From Deltaproteobacteria bacterium (GTDB lineage Bacteria > Desulfobacterota > GWC2-55-46 > S146-70): a stretch of 13,754 nucleotides of DNA. Made by a program: the position numbers and the translations under genes. The stretch covers positions 1 through 13,754 of the forward strand of contig WGFD01000107.1 in the NCBI GenBank assembly GCA_015492395.1, in the 5' to 3' direction. Positions 1 through 7,920 of the stretch are shown piece by piece. The notes under the pieces are model-generated. The model saw nothing but the letters and a program-made list of their open reading frames with translations, made no database searches and had not been told where the DNA came from. Each line of letters starts with the position of its first letter. Positions within the stretch are counted from its first letter, which is position 1.

Positions 1-254
1 TATTCGCTTTGGAGCTCATTTAATATCTCAAAGAGCTTATTCGCGTTAACGGTGGCAGTGCCGTTTTCTTAGATCGACACAGTGCATGACTCATTTATGA
101 ATACCTCCAGACCGGTGGCTGTGACCTTGATCCTATCCCGTAGTGTTTCTATTAGTATATTTGAAAGGACAGGCATAGTGCTTCTCTTTTCCACTATGCC
201 TTGAACCCTTTGGAGGGTTCTGAGAAATCCGTCCCTTTGAATTTTGCATTTCAT
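1..254 (-). CDS. dnaN: DNA polymerase III sliding clamp (beta subunit), 5' part, interrupted by an in-frame stop
   Basis: The product is the ring-shaped clamp that tethers DNA polymerase to DNA. The first 61 codons read like a normal DnaN N-terminus: MKCKIQRD, then VQGIVEKRSTMPVLSNILIE, then KVTATGLEVFI. A TAA follows at 71-69. The same frame stays open beyond it to the window edge and continues with clamp-like sequence (ENGTATVNANKLFEILNELQ), so the gene goes on past the stop. The start is supported by AAGGAG at 270-265, 10 bases before the ATG at 254. The family usually has Asp where this protein has Gly in ATGLE. The gene lies 257 bases downstream of dnaA in the standard dnaA-dnaN order. 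The identity is secure. Whether the stop is a real nonsense mutation or a sequence error cannot be decided here. The 3' part lies outside the window. Confidence 0.85.
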
Positions 255-511
255 GGCATACCCACTCCTTTCTCGGGATGTCTATATGTTTGATTAGATG
301 TGATCAAATCCTATATAAAATATATATATTTATAGTAGTAGATAGTATTAGTTTTTGTTTATATGTTGAAATACAATGTAATCCTATATTATTATTTCAA
401 AAATATTGTTTATTATATGTTGATAGGGTGAGTATGGTTTTAAACATATACGCTTTTATTATGTCTTTCCCTGTAAGCGACAGTATAGGTGAGGTAATAG
501 TTCACCGGATA
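255..511. other. AT-rich dnaA-dnaN intergenic region, candidate origin unwinding element
   Basis: No gene is visible in this 257-base gap. Bases 311-332 are almost pure A/T. They are followed by TAGTAGTAG at 333-341 (then ATAG and TATTAG), which matches the DnaA-trio repeat described for bacterial origins (3'-GAT repeats). On the 3' side of this run on the same strand are weak DnaA-box-like 9-mers in the TGTGGATAA orientation: TGTTGAAAT (364-372) and TGTTGATAG (418-426). ATATCAACA (509-517) overlaps the dnaA stop in the opposite orientation. The order AT-rich, trio, box is the one expected of a basal unwinding element. The boxes are poor matches and no consensus TTATCCACA is present, so this stays a candidate. 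Confidence 0.4.
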
Positions 512-1861
512 TCAACATCCCTCCAACATTCCCCTGAGAGTGGCCATAGTCTGTTTTATTTCAAAGTTACCGGACAACTCCTTTTCGATCTTCTTGCATG
601 AGTGTATAACGGTGGAGTGGTCCTTACCTCCGAAAGAAGAGCCTATCTCCGGAAAGGATGCGTTACAGCACACCCGTGACAGATACATAGCTATCTGCCT
701 GGGAACGGCGATATTCTTTGGACGCCTCTTCGACTTTAGATCTGATACTTTAATATTGAAATAGGAAGCAACTACCTTTTGTACCCTTTCTATGGTTATC
801 AGACGTTGAGTCTTATCCTTTACTAGGCGCTTGAGGGTCTCCTGGGCCATCGAGATGGTTATCTCCCGGCACGTTAACGAGGAGACAGCACCTATCCGGA
901 TGAGGTAGCCCTCCAACTCCCTTATATTCGATGTGTCTATGGAGGCCAGATAGAGGGCTACATCGTCCGGCAACTTTATATTCTCTATCTCGGCCTTCTT
1001 TTTTACTATGGCTATCTTTGTCTCCGTGTCCGGAGGCTGTATGTCGGCAACCAGGCCCCATTCAAAACGACTCCGTAATCTTTCCTCGATTCCATCGATA
1101 TCTTTAGGGTACCTGTCACTTGTAACTACGATCTGCTTATGCGACTCGTAGAGGGCGTTAAAGGTGTGGAAGAACTCCTCTTGCGTTCTTTCCTTTTTAC
1201 CACCGGCCCAAAACTGTATATCATCTATCAACAGAAGGTCGGCATTCCTGAACTTGCTGCGGAATTCCGGCATCCTGTTCTGTCCCACAAGCTTTATGAA
1301 TTCATTCATAAACTTTTCCGATGTATAGTAGCATACCCTTGCGGATTCATGGTTTTTCAAGACCTTATGGCCTATGGCCTGCAGAAGGTGTGTCTTGCCG
1401 AGACCCACGCCTCCATATATGAAGAGCGGATTGTACTTCGTGGAGAGATGGTTGGCCACGGCCAGACAGGCGGCGTGCGCGAACTCGTTACCCTTGCCCA
1501 CAATAAAGTTGTCAAATGTATACTTCGGGTTGAATGCCTGTCCAGTAAGTGACTGTTTTGCAATGATTTTTTTTTGAATCCTGGCAGGCCCAATAACCCC
1601 TTTTTTCTTTAATATTTCTCTGTTTACCTTGAGATCGAGGGAGTATTGCCTTTTGGTTATGCCATGGATGGTATCGAGTATCTGAGAGAGATAGTTATCC
1701 TTTATCCATTCAAGAAAGAACTTGTTCGGCACGCCGAGTTCAAGGGTGGTTTCGTTGCCGCCGATCAGCGATATCGGTTTGAACCACGTATTAAACAACT
1801 GTGGATTTAGCCTTTTGGAAAACTCCGTAAGACAATTATGCCATATTTCGTTTGCATTCAT
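512..1861 (-). CDS. dnaA: chromosomal replication initiator protein DnaA
   Basis: DnaA is the AAA+ initiator that binds DnaA boxes, melts the origin and loads the helicase. The 449 residues are of normal length. Visible parts are domain I (about 1-80, starting MNANEIWHNCL), a short linker, and the AAA+ core with Walker A GGVGLGKT (150-157), Walker B LLLIDDIQF (209-217) and ERLRSRFEWGL (260-270). The C-terminal domain IV carries the DnaA signature GGKDHSTVIHSCKKI (411-425). The loop just after Walker B reads FWAGGKKERTQ, two residues longer than the usual FxAGKERTQ. No Shine-Dalgarno is evident before the ATG at 1861, but the N-terminal homology supports this start. The stop is TGA. DnaA-box-like sites at 1895-1926 suggest autoregulation. 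Confidence 0.97.
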   Translation of the reverse strand: MNANEIWHNCLTEFSKRLNPQLFNTWFKPISLIGGNETTLELGVPNKFFLEWIKDNYLSQILDTIHGITKRQYSLDLKVNREILKKKGVIGPARIQKKIIAKQSLTGQAFNPKYTFDNFIVGKGNEFAHAACLAVANHLSTKYNPLFIYGGVGLGKTHLLQAIGHKVLKNHESARVCYYTSEKFMNEFIKLVGQNRMPEFRSKFRNADLLLIDDIQFWAGGKKERTQEEFFHTFNALYESHKQIVVTSDRYPKDIDGIEERLRSRFEWGLVADIQPPDTETKIAIVKKKAEIENIKLPDDVALYLASIDTSNIRELEGYLIRIGAVSSLTCREITISMAQETLKRLVKDKTQRLITIERVQKVVASYFNIKVSDLKSKRRPKNIAVPRQIAMYLSRVCCNASFPEIGSSFGGKDHSTVIHSCKKIEKELSGNFEIKQTMATLRGMLEGC

Positions 1862-1894
1862 TTGAATGTGCCGTAGAATACGAAAGACGTGAGG

Positions 1895-1926
1895 ATATTC
1901 ACAGAGTTATAAACACCTGTTGATAA
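1895..1926. promoter_or_regulatory. cluster of three DnaA-box-like 9-mers in the dnaA leader
   Basis: ATATTCACA at 1895-1903 differs from TTATTCACA at one base. TTATAAACA (1907-1915) and TGTTGATAA (1918-1926, reverse complement TTATCAACA) form an inverted pair. With flanking bases this gives an 11-base inverted repeat (1905-1915 and 1918-1928) with a 2-base spacer and one mismatch. TTATCAACA is one base from consensus TTATCCACA. The cluster lies 34-65 bases before the dnaA start and downstream of the candidate -10. That position is compatible with DnaA repressing its own gene, or with the sites being part of oriC. Confidence 0.45.
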
Positions 1927-1982
1927 CTCTACCTTTGGGTACAGGTCAATTTAACAGAGAAGTTGAGACATTTCAAGCGTTA

Positions 1983-2003
1983 TTTCCTGTCAATGACAGG
2001 AAA
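1983..2003. repeat. perfect 10+1+10 dyad, operator-like
   Basis: TTTCCTGTCA (1983-1992) and its exact reverse complement TGACAGGAAA (1994-2003) flank a single A. The single-base centre and the lack of a following T-run on either strand argue for a protein-binding site rather than a terminator. It lies 7 bases upstream of the candidate dnaA -35 element, so it could be an operator for that promoter. The binding protein is unknown. Confidence 0.4.
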
Positions 2004-2175
2004 ATGCACGGCTGGGGAATATAGTTAAGGATTCTCTATACTTGAACATGCCTACGAGCGCATACAAAACACCGCTTCTTTCATGCGAAGATACAATACA
2101 TCCCGCTGCATGGAGCTTCACACCACCGGCGCATATGATAGGGGTGTATATTTACGACTGGTTGTTTCATGGCTT

Positions 2176-2970
2176 CTAAAAACTGTGACTGCTCTTCATG
2201 AGGAGCCCTACCCCGAGGTAGGTAAAGAGTACTATGATGAAGCCCAATACAGCCGCCACAGCCGACCCCGTATTACGCCACTCCTTTATATAGCTAACAT
2301 GCATAGCCCCGGCATAGTAGAACCAGACGATGAAGGACCATATTACCTTCGGTTCCCACAGCCAGTAGGTACCCCATGCGAGGTATCCCCAAACCGCGCC
2401 GGAGAACATTGAGACGGAAAAGAGGAAGAACCCCCATAAAATACCCCTGTTGACCATGTCCAGCATATTCCTGTGACCGGCAGACGACTTGCCGTCCTTG
2501 GATATATATTTCAAGAGGTATACCACCGCCGCCGAAAACGAGAGGGTGAACAGTGCGTAGGAGGCGAATGAGGTGATAACGTGGATCTCAAACCACCACG
2601 TCCTCAGTATCAGTGTGAGGGCCTTTGGAGGCGTCTCGTTGAAGAGGGCGAAGACCAGTGCGATACAGGCTATTGGGATGTTGAGAAGCACGGTCAACCG
2701 TTCCTCATAGCGTAATACAACGATCAAACTGACCAGGATGATGCACCAGCTATAGAAGAGGAGTGTTTCGAAGATGGAGAGGATCGGTGTATGGCCCGCC
2801 TCAATGGTCCTCATTAAGAGGACGGCGGTGTGAACAAGAAGGCCGACAGAGAGTACCAGCCTGGACGGCAACTTGGCTGCATCCTTTCCCGTCAAGGCGT
2901 GTATCGCCATGAGGGAAAAGGCCAGGGCGTATGATAATACTACGACATATATCAGCGGTTTGATCATCAT
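2176..2970 (-). CDS. ccsA: CcsA/ResC-type cytochrome c assembly (haem handling) membrane protein
   Basis: This is a polytopic membrane protein of the system II cytochrome c maturation family, which moves haem across the membrane for attachment to apocytochromes. The 264 residues contain about eight hydrophobic segments. Family landmarks are GHTPILSIFETLLFYSW (59-75), a conserved His in the outer loop (H130, WWFEIH), and the tryptophan-rich haem-binding WWD-type stretch at 191-211 (key parts GAVWGYLAWG and YWLWEPK). A second conserved His follows at H224 (AMHVSY). The usual WDPKE reads WEPKV here. The start ATG (2970) overlaps the queE TGA as ATGATGA, so translation is probably coupled. No CcsB/ResB partner lies in the window. 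The stop is TAG. Confidence 0.88.
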   Translation of the reverse strand: MMIKPLIYVVVLSYALAFSLMAIHALTGKDAAKLPSRLVLSVGLLVHTAVLLMRTIEAGHTPILSIFETLLFYSWCIILVSLIVVLRYEERLTVLLNIPIACIALVFALFNETPPKALTLILRTWWFEIHVITSFASYALFTLSFSAAVVYLLKYISKDGKSSAGHRNMLDMVNRGILWGFFLFSVSMFSGAVWGYLAWGTYWLWEPKVIWSFIVWFYYAGAMHVSYIKEWRNTGSAVAAVLGFIIVLFTYLGVGLLMKSSHSF

Positions 2971-3611
2971 CTGTCCCCCTCTTCACCCCATATATACTTA
3001 TGTAGTTGTATCTGGAGACGCACGGTCAACCGGTCTTCTAGTACCCACTCTGCCAGCGCCCTTATCTCCATTCCCGGTGTTACAGGAGAGAAGAGGATAC
3101 CGCAGCCCCTGTTCAGGAGATGTTTCTCCAGAAAGGTCCTGGAGAACTCATAGTCTCTCCTGTTGGCTATCACGAACTTGACTTCGTCATCGTGTGTGAT
3201 GTAATCGATATTCTTTCCTAGGAAACTCCCTCCGGAGCCGCTGGAAGGGCATTTAATATCTACGATCTTTTTTACCAGGGGATTAACCCGGTCCAGCGGC
3301 ACGGCTCCATTTGTCTCGAGCAGAACGGTATACCCTCCGGCGATGAGCCCGTCCAGCAGTGCGATAGTTGCCGCCTGGTTAAGCGGCTCACCACCCGTCA
3401 CCTCTATCAAGTCGCATCTGTACCGTTCCGTTTCTTTAATAATCTCCTCTACAGTGAGGGAGGTTTCTTCTCCAGGTTCTCTGGCATACCTGGTATCACA
3501 CCAGCTGCATTCGAGCTGGCAACCGGAGAGCCTGATGAATATACAGGGGAGCCCGGCGTACTTGGACTCCCCCTGGATACTGAAGAAGATATCGGAGACC
3601 TTTAGAACCAT
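2967..3611 (-). CDS. queE: 7-carboxy-7-deazaguanine synthase (radical SAM)
   Basis: QueE converts 6-carboxytetrahydropterin to 7-carboxy-7-deazaguanine in the preQ0/queuosine pathway. The 214-residue product has the N-terminal SIQGESKYAG landmark (11-20) and a radical-SAM cysteine motif CX3CX2C at C31, C35 and C38 (CQLECSWC), which holds the [4Fe-4S] cluster. It also has EVTGGEPL (70-77) for SAM binding, ETNGAVPL, and the characteristic C-terminal LQIQLHKYIWG. The CX3CX2C spacing is typical of QueE. The ATG (3611) overlaps the lon TAA by one base (TAATG), and the TGA overlaps the ccsA start, so the three genes form one translationally coupled unit. No queC, queD or queF is seen nearby, so the remaining pathway must be encoded elsewhere. 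Confidence 0.93.
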   Translation of the reverse strand: MVLKVSDIFFSIQGESKYAGLPCIFIRLSGCQLECSWCDTRYAREPGEETSLTVEEIIKETERYRCDLIEVTGGEPLNQAATIALLDGLIAGGYTVLLETNGAVPLDRVNPLVKKIVDIKCPSSGSGGSFLGKNIDYITHDDEVKFVIANRRDYEFSRTFLEKHLLNRGCGILFSPVTPGMEIRALAEWVLEDRLTVRLQIQLHKYIWGEEGDR

Positions 3612-6046
3612 TATTCCTGCTTGTCTTCCTCTGTGCGAGCGGCCGTCCCCTTCCCCTTTCCAAAGGCCTTAAGGGTACGGGCCAAATAGTGCAGTTTCTC
3701 CGCTACAAGGAAGTTGACCGCGCCTTCGGGGTACTTTCCGTCCGCCTGTATCTCGCCGGCGGGGACGCCTGTCAGTATCTCAATGCCCTGGTCGACATGC
3801 TCGATGGGGTATATTGAAAAAAGACCGTCTCTAACGGCCTCTACCGCCTCTATCTTGAGCATGAGATTGCGCACGTTTTTCTTCGGTATAATAACACCTT
3901 CGCCCCCGGAAAACCCCTTTGCGGCACAGAGGTCGAAGAAGCCCTCGATCTTCTCGTTTATACCCCCTACGGGCTGGACTTCGCCCAATTGATTCATGGA
4001 ACCCGTTACCGCTATCCCTTGGCTGAGAGGGAGGTTGGACAGGCTGGAGACAAGGGCGTAAAACTCCGTACAAGTAGCGCTGTCCCCTTCGACTTCTTCA
4101 TAGAGTTGTTCGAAACATATATAAGCCGAGAGACTTACCGGTATGTCCCTGGCAAACTTTTCCCCAAGGTAGCTTGTGAGGATCATCAATGCCTTGTTGT
4201 GTATGCGGCCGCTCATCTTGACCTCGCGCTCAATATTCACGACGCCGGAGTCTCCAAGGTATGTTCTTGCCGTGATCCTGGCGACCTTGCCGAAGCTGTA
4301 ATCTCCGAGGTCTATAACAGCAATACCGTTTATCTGACCGACTACTTTGCCCTTCGTGTCTATAAGAAAGGTACCTTCCCTTATGAGTTCCCTTATACGG
4401 TCCTCTATACGTGAATTCCTGTAGATCTTCTCCCGTATGGCCTCTTCCACGGTCTCTGAGGTGACGAAGTTGCTCTTTTCAACCGATGCCCAGTAGCTAG
4501 ATTCTCTCAGAAGATCGGCGATCTTCCCAAATTTTGCTGTAAGCTTCTCCTGGTGCTCCGCTATCCTGGAGGCGTACTCTATGACCCGTGCCACCCCGGT
4601 CCTGTCAAAGGGGAGGAGTTCCTCTTCCCTGCATCTGGCGGCTATGAAGCTCGTATAGAGGTCGATGGTTTCCTTCGTCATCGGCATCCTCTCATCGAAG
4701 TCAGCCTTGACCTTGAAGAGTTTCTTATATTCCGCGTCCATGTTGTAGAGGATGTAGTATATGTATGGTTCGCCTATGAGTATGACCTTTATGTCGACCG
4801 GTATGGATTCCGGTTTCAATGTGGTTGTAGAGACCAACCTGTACTGTTCCCAGACATCTTCTATCTTGACCTCGCGGGTTTTGATCATTCTCTTCAGGGC
4901 ATCATAAGAAAAGATATTTCGCAGCAGATCCAAGGCATTTATCACAAGGTAACCGCCATTGGCCCTGTGGATGGAACCCGCCTTGATCATGGTAAAGTCC
5001 GTTACGGCTACACCGTATTGTACCCTGTGCTCTATCCTCCCGAAGAGGTTGTAGTAGGTGGGGTTCGGCTCGACCACCACGGGACTTCCCTGGGCATCTT
5101 CGTTATTTACTATAAGATTTATACTATATCTCTCAAAGCTCACCTCGACCTTCGGGAGCTTTAACCCGGGCAACATCAGGGGGGGTTCCTCTTTCGGCCT
5201 GAAGTCGTCGATATGTTCCAGTATGTCCTCTTGAACCAGCTGTATATAGTCGATGATCTTTGGGAACTCCCGGAAGGCTTCGAGAAGCTCGTTGATGAGT
5301 GGAGTTACTACGTACTGGACAACCTCTCTGTCGAGGACACGTATCCTCTCCTTGGTCTCCTTTTCTATAGTTCGTATCTCCCGGATGGTGTCTGCCAGTT
5401 TGTCCTGCAAGAAGCGATTATCCGTTTCGATCCTTGCCTTCTCTTCCTTAGTAAGAGCCTCGAATGCCTCTTGGGAGAGGGGTTTTCCGTCCTTGGCCGG
5501 CAGTACGGACAGGCCACTGGCCGACCTCTTGAGGATGAAGCCCCTCACCTGGGCCTGCTGCTCCATCCTGTGTAAGAACACCTTACTCCTTTCCTGTTGC
5601 CCTTCGTATATCTCGTCGCGGTGGTTTTCGTACTCCTTGCTTTCGAATACCTTTGGTATGTCCCGTATAAGTGCGTTTACCAGTTTTTCCATATCCATCT
5701 TGAACTTCGAACCCATACCGGCGGGAAGGGAGAGGGCCTTCGGCCTGTCAGGGTCTGAAAAGTTGAATACATAACACCAGTCATCCGGCGCCTCCTCTCC
5801 TGTTGCCCTCTTTTCTAACCGGGCCCTCACAATGGAGGCTTTCCCGGTTCCGCTGCTGCCGAGGACGTATATATTGAACCCCTGGCTCTTGAAATCAAGC
5901 CCGAAATCCAGAGAGTGCAGCGCGCGTTCCTGTCCTACCACTTCGTCGACCGACGGTATATCCGCGGTAGTTTCGAAGGTAAATCGGCCGGGATCGCATG
6001 TCCACCGCAGGTTGTCCGGTTGTAAGGGCTGAACCTTGCCTGGCAT
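3611..6046 (-). CDS. Lon-family ATP-dependent protease (AAA_32 / LonC-like type)
   Basis: The 811-residue protein joins an ATPase half to a C-terminal Lon serine protease domain. It belongs to the Lon-like group that carries the AAA_32-type N-terminal half rather than classical LonA. The start reads NLRWTCDPG, then VVGQERALHSLDFGL. Walker A is GSSGTGKAS (63-71). A long charged helical insert (about 140-265) is coiled-coil-like. HRANGGYLVINALDLL (360-375) is the Walker-B-like block, with Asn at 370 where many homologues have Asp. The protease domain has Ser656 in GDSATCTE and Lys699 in GGINEKIEGF, the expected Ser-Lys dyad. There is no classical LonA N-domain and no membrane segment. GGAGG lies 6 bases before the ATG. 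The gene follows the broken transporter and precedes queE with a TAATG overlap. Confidence 0.93.
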   Translation of the reverse strand: MPGKVQPLQPDNLRWTCDPGRFTFETTADIPSVDEVVGQERALHSLDFGLDFKSQGFNIYVLGSSGTGKASIVRARLEKRATGEEAPDDWCYVFNFSDPDRPKALSLPAGMGSKFKMDMEKLVNALIRDIPKVFESKEYENHRDEIYEGQQERSKVFLHRMEQQAQVRGFILKRSASGLSVLPAKDGKPLSQEAFEALTKEEKARIETDNRFLQDKLADTIREIRTIEKETKERIRVLDREVVQYVVTPLINELLEAFREFPKIIDYIQLVQEDILEHIDDFRPKEEPPLMLPGLKLPKVEVSFERYSINLIVNNEDAQGSPVVVEPNPTYYNLFGRIEHRVQYGVAVTDFTMIKAGSIHRANGGYLVINALDLLRNIFSYDALKRMIKTREVKIEDVWEQYRLVSTTTLKPESIPVDIKVILIGEPYIYYILYNMDAEYKKLFKVKADFDERMPMTKETIDLYTSFIAARCREEELLPFDRTGVARVIEYASRIAEHQEKLTAKFGKIADLLRESSYWASVEKSNFVTSETVEEAIREKIYRNSRIEDRIRELIREGTFLIDTKGKVVGQINGIAVIDLGDYSFGKVARITARTYLGDSGVVNIEREVKMSGRIHNKALMILTSYLGEKFARDIPVSLSAYICFEQLYEEVEGDSATCTEFYALVSSLSNLPLSQGIAVTGSMNQLGEVQPVGGINEKIEGFFDLCAAKGFSGGEGVIIPKKNVRNLMLKIEAVEAVRDGLFSIYPIEHVDQGIEILTGVPAGEIQADGKYPEGAVNFLVAEKLHYLARTLKAFGKGKGTAARTEEDKQE

Positions 6047-6106
6047 CTCAACCTCCGTTATGATGACCCTTAGTACGCTGTTTCCTTCACAGGTGGGGCA
6101 TTCAAC

Positions 6107-6956
6107 TTAAAGTGTAGTGTAAAAGATATTGTATCGCTGGGCAAGTGTTTTGTCTACGGCCTCTATAATCTCCCTTTGGCTATGCATTGCGCCCTCTTCG
6201 ATGTCGATGTGTGTGCTGAAGACATAGGTGTTGGAGCAGATGCTCCATATATGGAGGCTGTGCAGCCTTTCAATCCCGTCTATCGCGATATGGCTCTGTT
6301 GAGATCTATATCCCTCGGAACGCCTTCGATAAATATGCGTGACGACTCCTGCAGTATTCTCACGGAGTCGGAGAGGATGATGAGGGCGATGGCTATGCTG
6401 ACTAGAGGGTCAAAGATCACTTTGCCGGCCAAGTATATTACTACACCGCCAATTATGACACCTATGGATGCCAGTGCGTCTCCTATCACGTGGTAGAGGG
6501 CGCTCTTGATATTAAGGTCTCTTTTCGCACCCTTATTGAGCCATGATGCGACGAATACATTCACTATGAGGCCGACGATAGCCACGATGATTACGCCTTT
6601 ACCCCCTTCACAGAGGGTGGAGTCGGGAGCCTGAAATATGCCTTGTAGAAGATGACCGCTGCCATAATCGTCAGCAGAAAACTATTTATGAATGATGCGA
6701 ATACCTCCACCCTGTGCCATCCGAAGGTCTTGGTCTCTGTAGGAGGCATTTCGAAGAGATAGATCACAAGGAGGCTTGTGGAGAGGGCGAAGAGGTCCAT
6801 GAACACATGGGCGGAATCGGAGAGTAGCGCGAGACTATTGGTTAGATAGACGCCGACAACCTTTGAAACCAGTATAATGGATGTTAATACTGTTGTGAGC
6901 TTGAAGCGTCTTTTGGTTGTCTCTTTATTCTCAATGTCTTTGACCCTGGAGTGCAT
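6107..6956 (-). pseudogene. cation diffusion facilitator (CDF) family metal transporter, disrupted by two frameshifts
   Basis: Translated pieces in three frames line up into one CDF-type divalent metal efflux protein of about 283 residues. Segment 1 (6956 to about 6602) has ALLSDSAHVFMD, the TM2 metal site. Segment 2 (about 6600-6287) has HVIGDALASIGVIIGG, the TM5 HxxxD site, and FDPLVSIAIALIIL. Segment 3 (about 6286-6110) has the cytoplasmic domain start AIDGIERLHSLHIWSI. One base is missing at a G run (plus-strand C5 at 6602-6606) and another near 6283-6290. Restoring both gives an open frame ending at TAA 6109-6107. That frame continues beyond the TAA with VECPTCEG up to the lon start, so even this stop may be premature. 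The start at 6956 is chosen by family fit. Either a pseudogene or a sequence-quality problem. Confidence 0.8.
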
Positions 6957-7002
6957 ACCTCTTTCAAACAAACCCTTGTTCAGAGGGGGGACGGCGATAT
7001 GC

Positions 7003-7920
7003 CTACTCAACGAGTGTAAGCCATGCCTTATACTTGCTGTCTTTACCTCTGATAACCTCGAAGAACTTTTCCTGGATAGTTTGTGTGATCGGTCCTGGTA
7101 TCCCACGGCCTATCATTCTGTTGTCGACCTCCCTTATTGGGGTGATCTCTGCGGCTGTGCCGGTCATAAATACCTCGTCGGCTATATATAGTTCATCCCT
7201 GGTGAACCGCTCTTCCACAACCTTGAAACCACTATCCTCCGCTATGCGTATGACGGAGTCCCTCGTTATTCCCTGCAAGACAGATGTCAGGGTCGTGGTC
7301 TTTAGGACGCCATTCTTGACGATGAAGATGTTTTCACCACTGCCTTCGGAGATATATCCCTCCGTATCCAGAAGTATGGCCTCATCATAGCCCGCTCGGC
7401 TTACTTCTCTTTTGGATAGTATGGAGTTTACATAGTGTCCAACCACCTTTGCCTTCGTCATGGCAGTGTTGACATGGTGCCTTGTATATGAAGATATCTT
7501 TACTCTTATACCGTTTTTGAGGCCCTCTTCACCGAGATACGCACCCCACTCCCATGCGGCGACTGAGACTCGGACGGGATTGTCCTTCGGGAAGAGTCCC
7601 ATACTGCCGGCTCCAAGGAATACAAGGGGTCTGATGTATGCCTCTTCCAATTCGTTGGCCTGTAGGGTGTCGAAGAGGGCCCTGGAGAGTTCGCTCTTGG
7701 AAAAGGGGATATCCATCTCGACTATATGGGCGGAGTCATACAACCGGTCGATGTGCTCTTTAAGCCTGAAGACAGCGCTTCTCCCGTCCTCGCGCCTGTA
7801 GCAGCGTATACCCTCGAAGACACCCATACCGTAGTGAAGTGTATGGGTAAGGATATGTACCTTGGCATCTTTCCAATCTACCAGCCTGCCGTCCATCCAG
7901 ATCTTTTGTCCATTTGCCAC
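7003..7920 (-). CDS. ilvE: branched-chain amino acid aminotransferase
   Basis: This is a PLP-dependent fold-type IV transaminase that performs the last step of leucine, isoleucine and valine synthesis. The 305 residues match the family length. Visible landmarks are [16 protein letters not shown] (26-41), YIRPLVFLG (95-103), and the catalytic Lys158 in [14 protein letters not shown], where many homologues have GGNY. Further ones are [21 protein letters not shown] (188-199) and the cofactor/substrate loop [10 protein letters not shown] (253-262). The start is well supported by AAGGAG seven bases before the ATG at 7920. A 473-base untranslated stretch separates it from the bactofilin gene, and a candidate promoter lies at 8140-8169. 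The stop is TAG. D-amino acid aminotransferase or aminodeoxychorismate lyase are relatives, but the motifs and length favour IlvE. Confidence 0.93.
   Translation of the reverse strand: MANGQKIWMDGRLVDWKDAKVHILTHTLHYGMGVFEGIRCYRREDGRSAVFRLKEHIDRLYDSAHIVEMDIPFSKSELSRALFDTLQANELEEAYIRPLVFLGAGSMGLFPKDNPVRVSVAAWEWGAYLGEEGLKNGIRVKISSYTRHHVNTAMTKAKVVGHYVNSILSKREVSRAGYDEAILLDTEGYISEGSGENIFIVKNGVLKTTTLTSVLQGITRDSVIRIAEDSGFKVVEERFTRDELYIADEVFMTGTAAEITPIREVDNRMIGRGIPGPITQTIQEKFFEVIRGKDSKYKAWLTLVE

Larger units (their letters stand above)
1862..2175 (-). promoter_or_regulatory. dnaA: dnaA upstream region, 314 bases without a gene
   Basis: This gap between the ccsA stop and the dnaA start holds a candidate minus-strand promoter. 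The -35 element TTGAAA is at 1976-1971 and the -10 element TAAATT at 1953-1948, with a 17-base spacer. Downstream of it is a cluster of DnaA-box-like sites (1895-1926), and just upstream is a perfect dyad (1983-2003). From 2004 to 2175 I see no gene, no terminator with a T-run and no further clear motif. The promoter call rests on 5/6 and 4/6 matches to sigma-70 consensus elements and is tentative. Confidence 0.35.

Noticed and set aside
278..601. 107-codon plus-strand frame across the dnaA 3' end and the AT-rich gap
   Set aside because: It overlaps dnaA antisense, is composed largely of translated AT-rich DNA and shows no domain.
4553..5164. 203-codon plus-strand frame opposite lon
   Set aside because: It lies wholly inside the well-supported Lon gene on the other strand, has no ribosome site and shows no recognisable domain.
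6107..6109. TAA reassigned to glutamine, explaining both the dnaN and CDF stops
   Set aside because: TAA ends lon, parB and bactofilin normally. In the CDF case reading through would fuse it in frame to lon.
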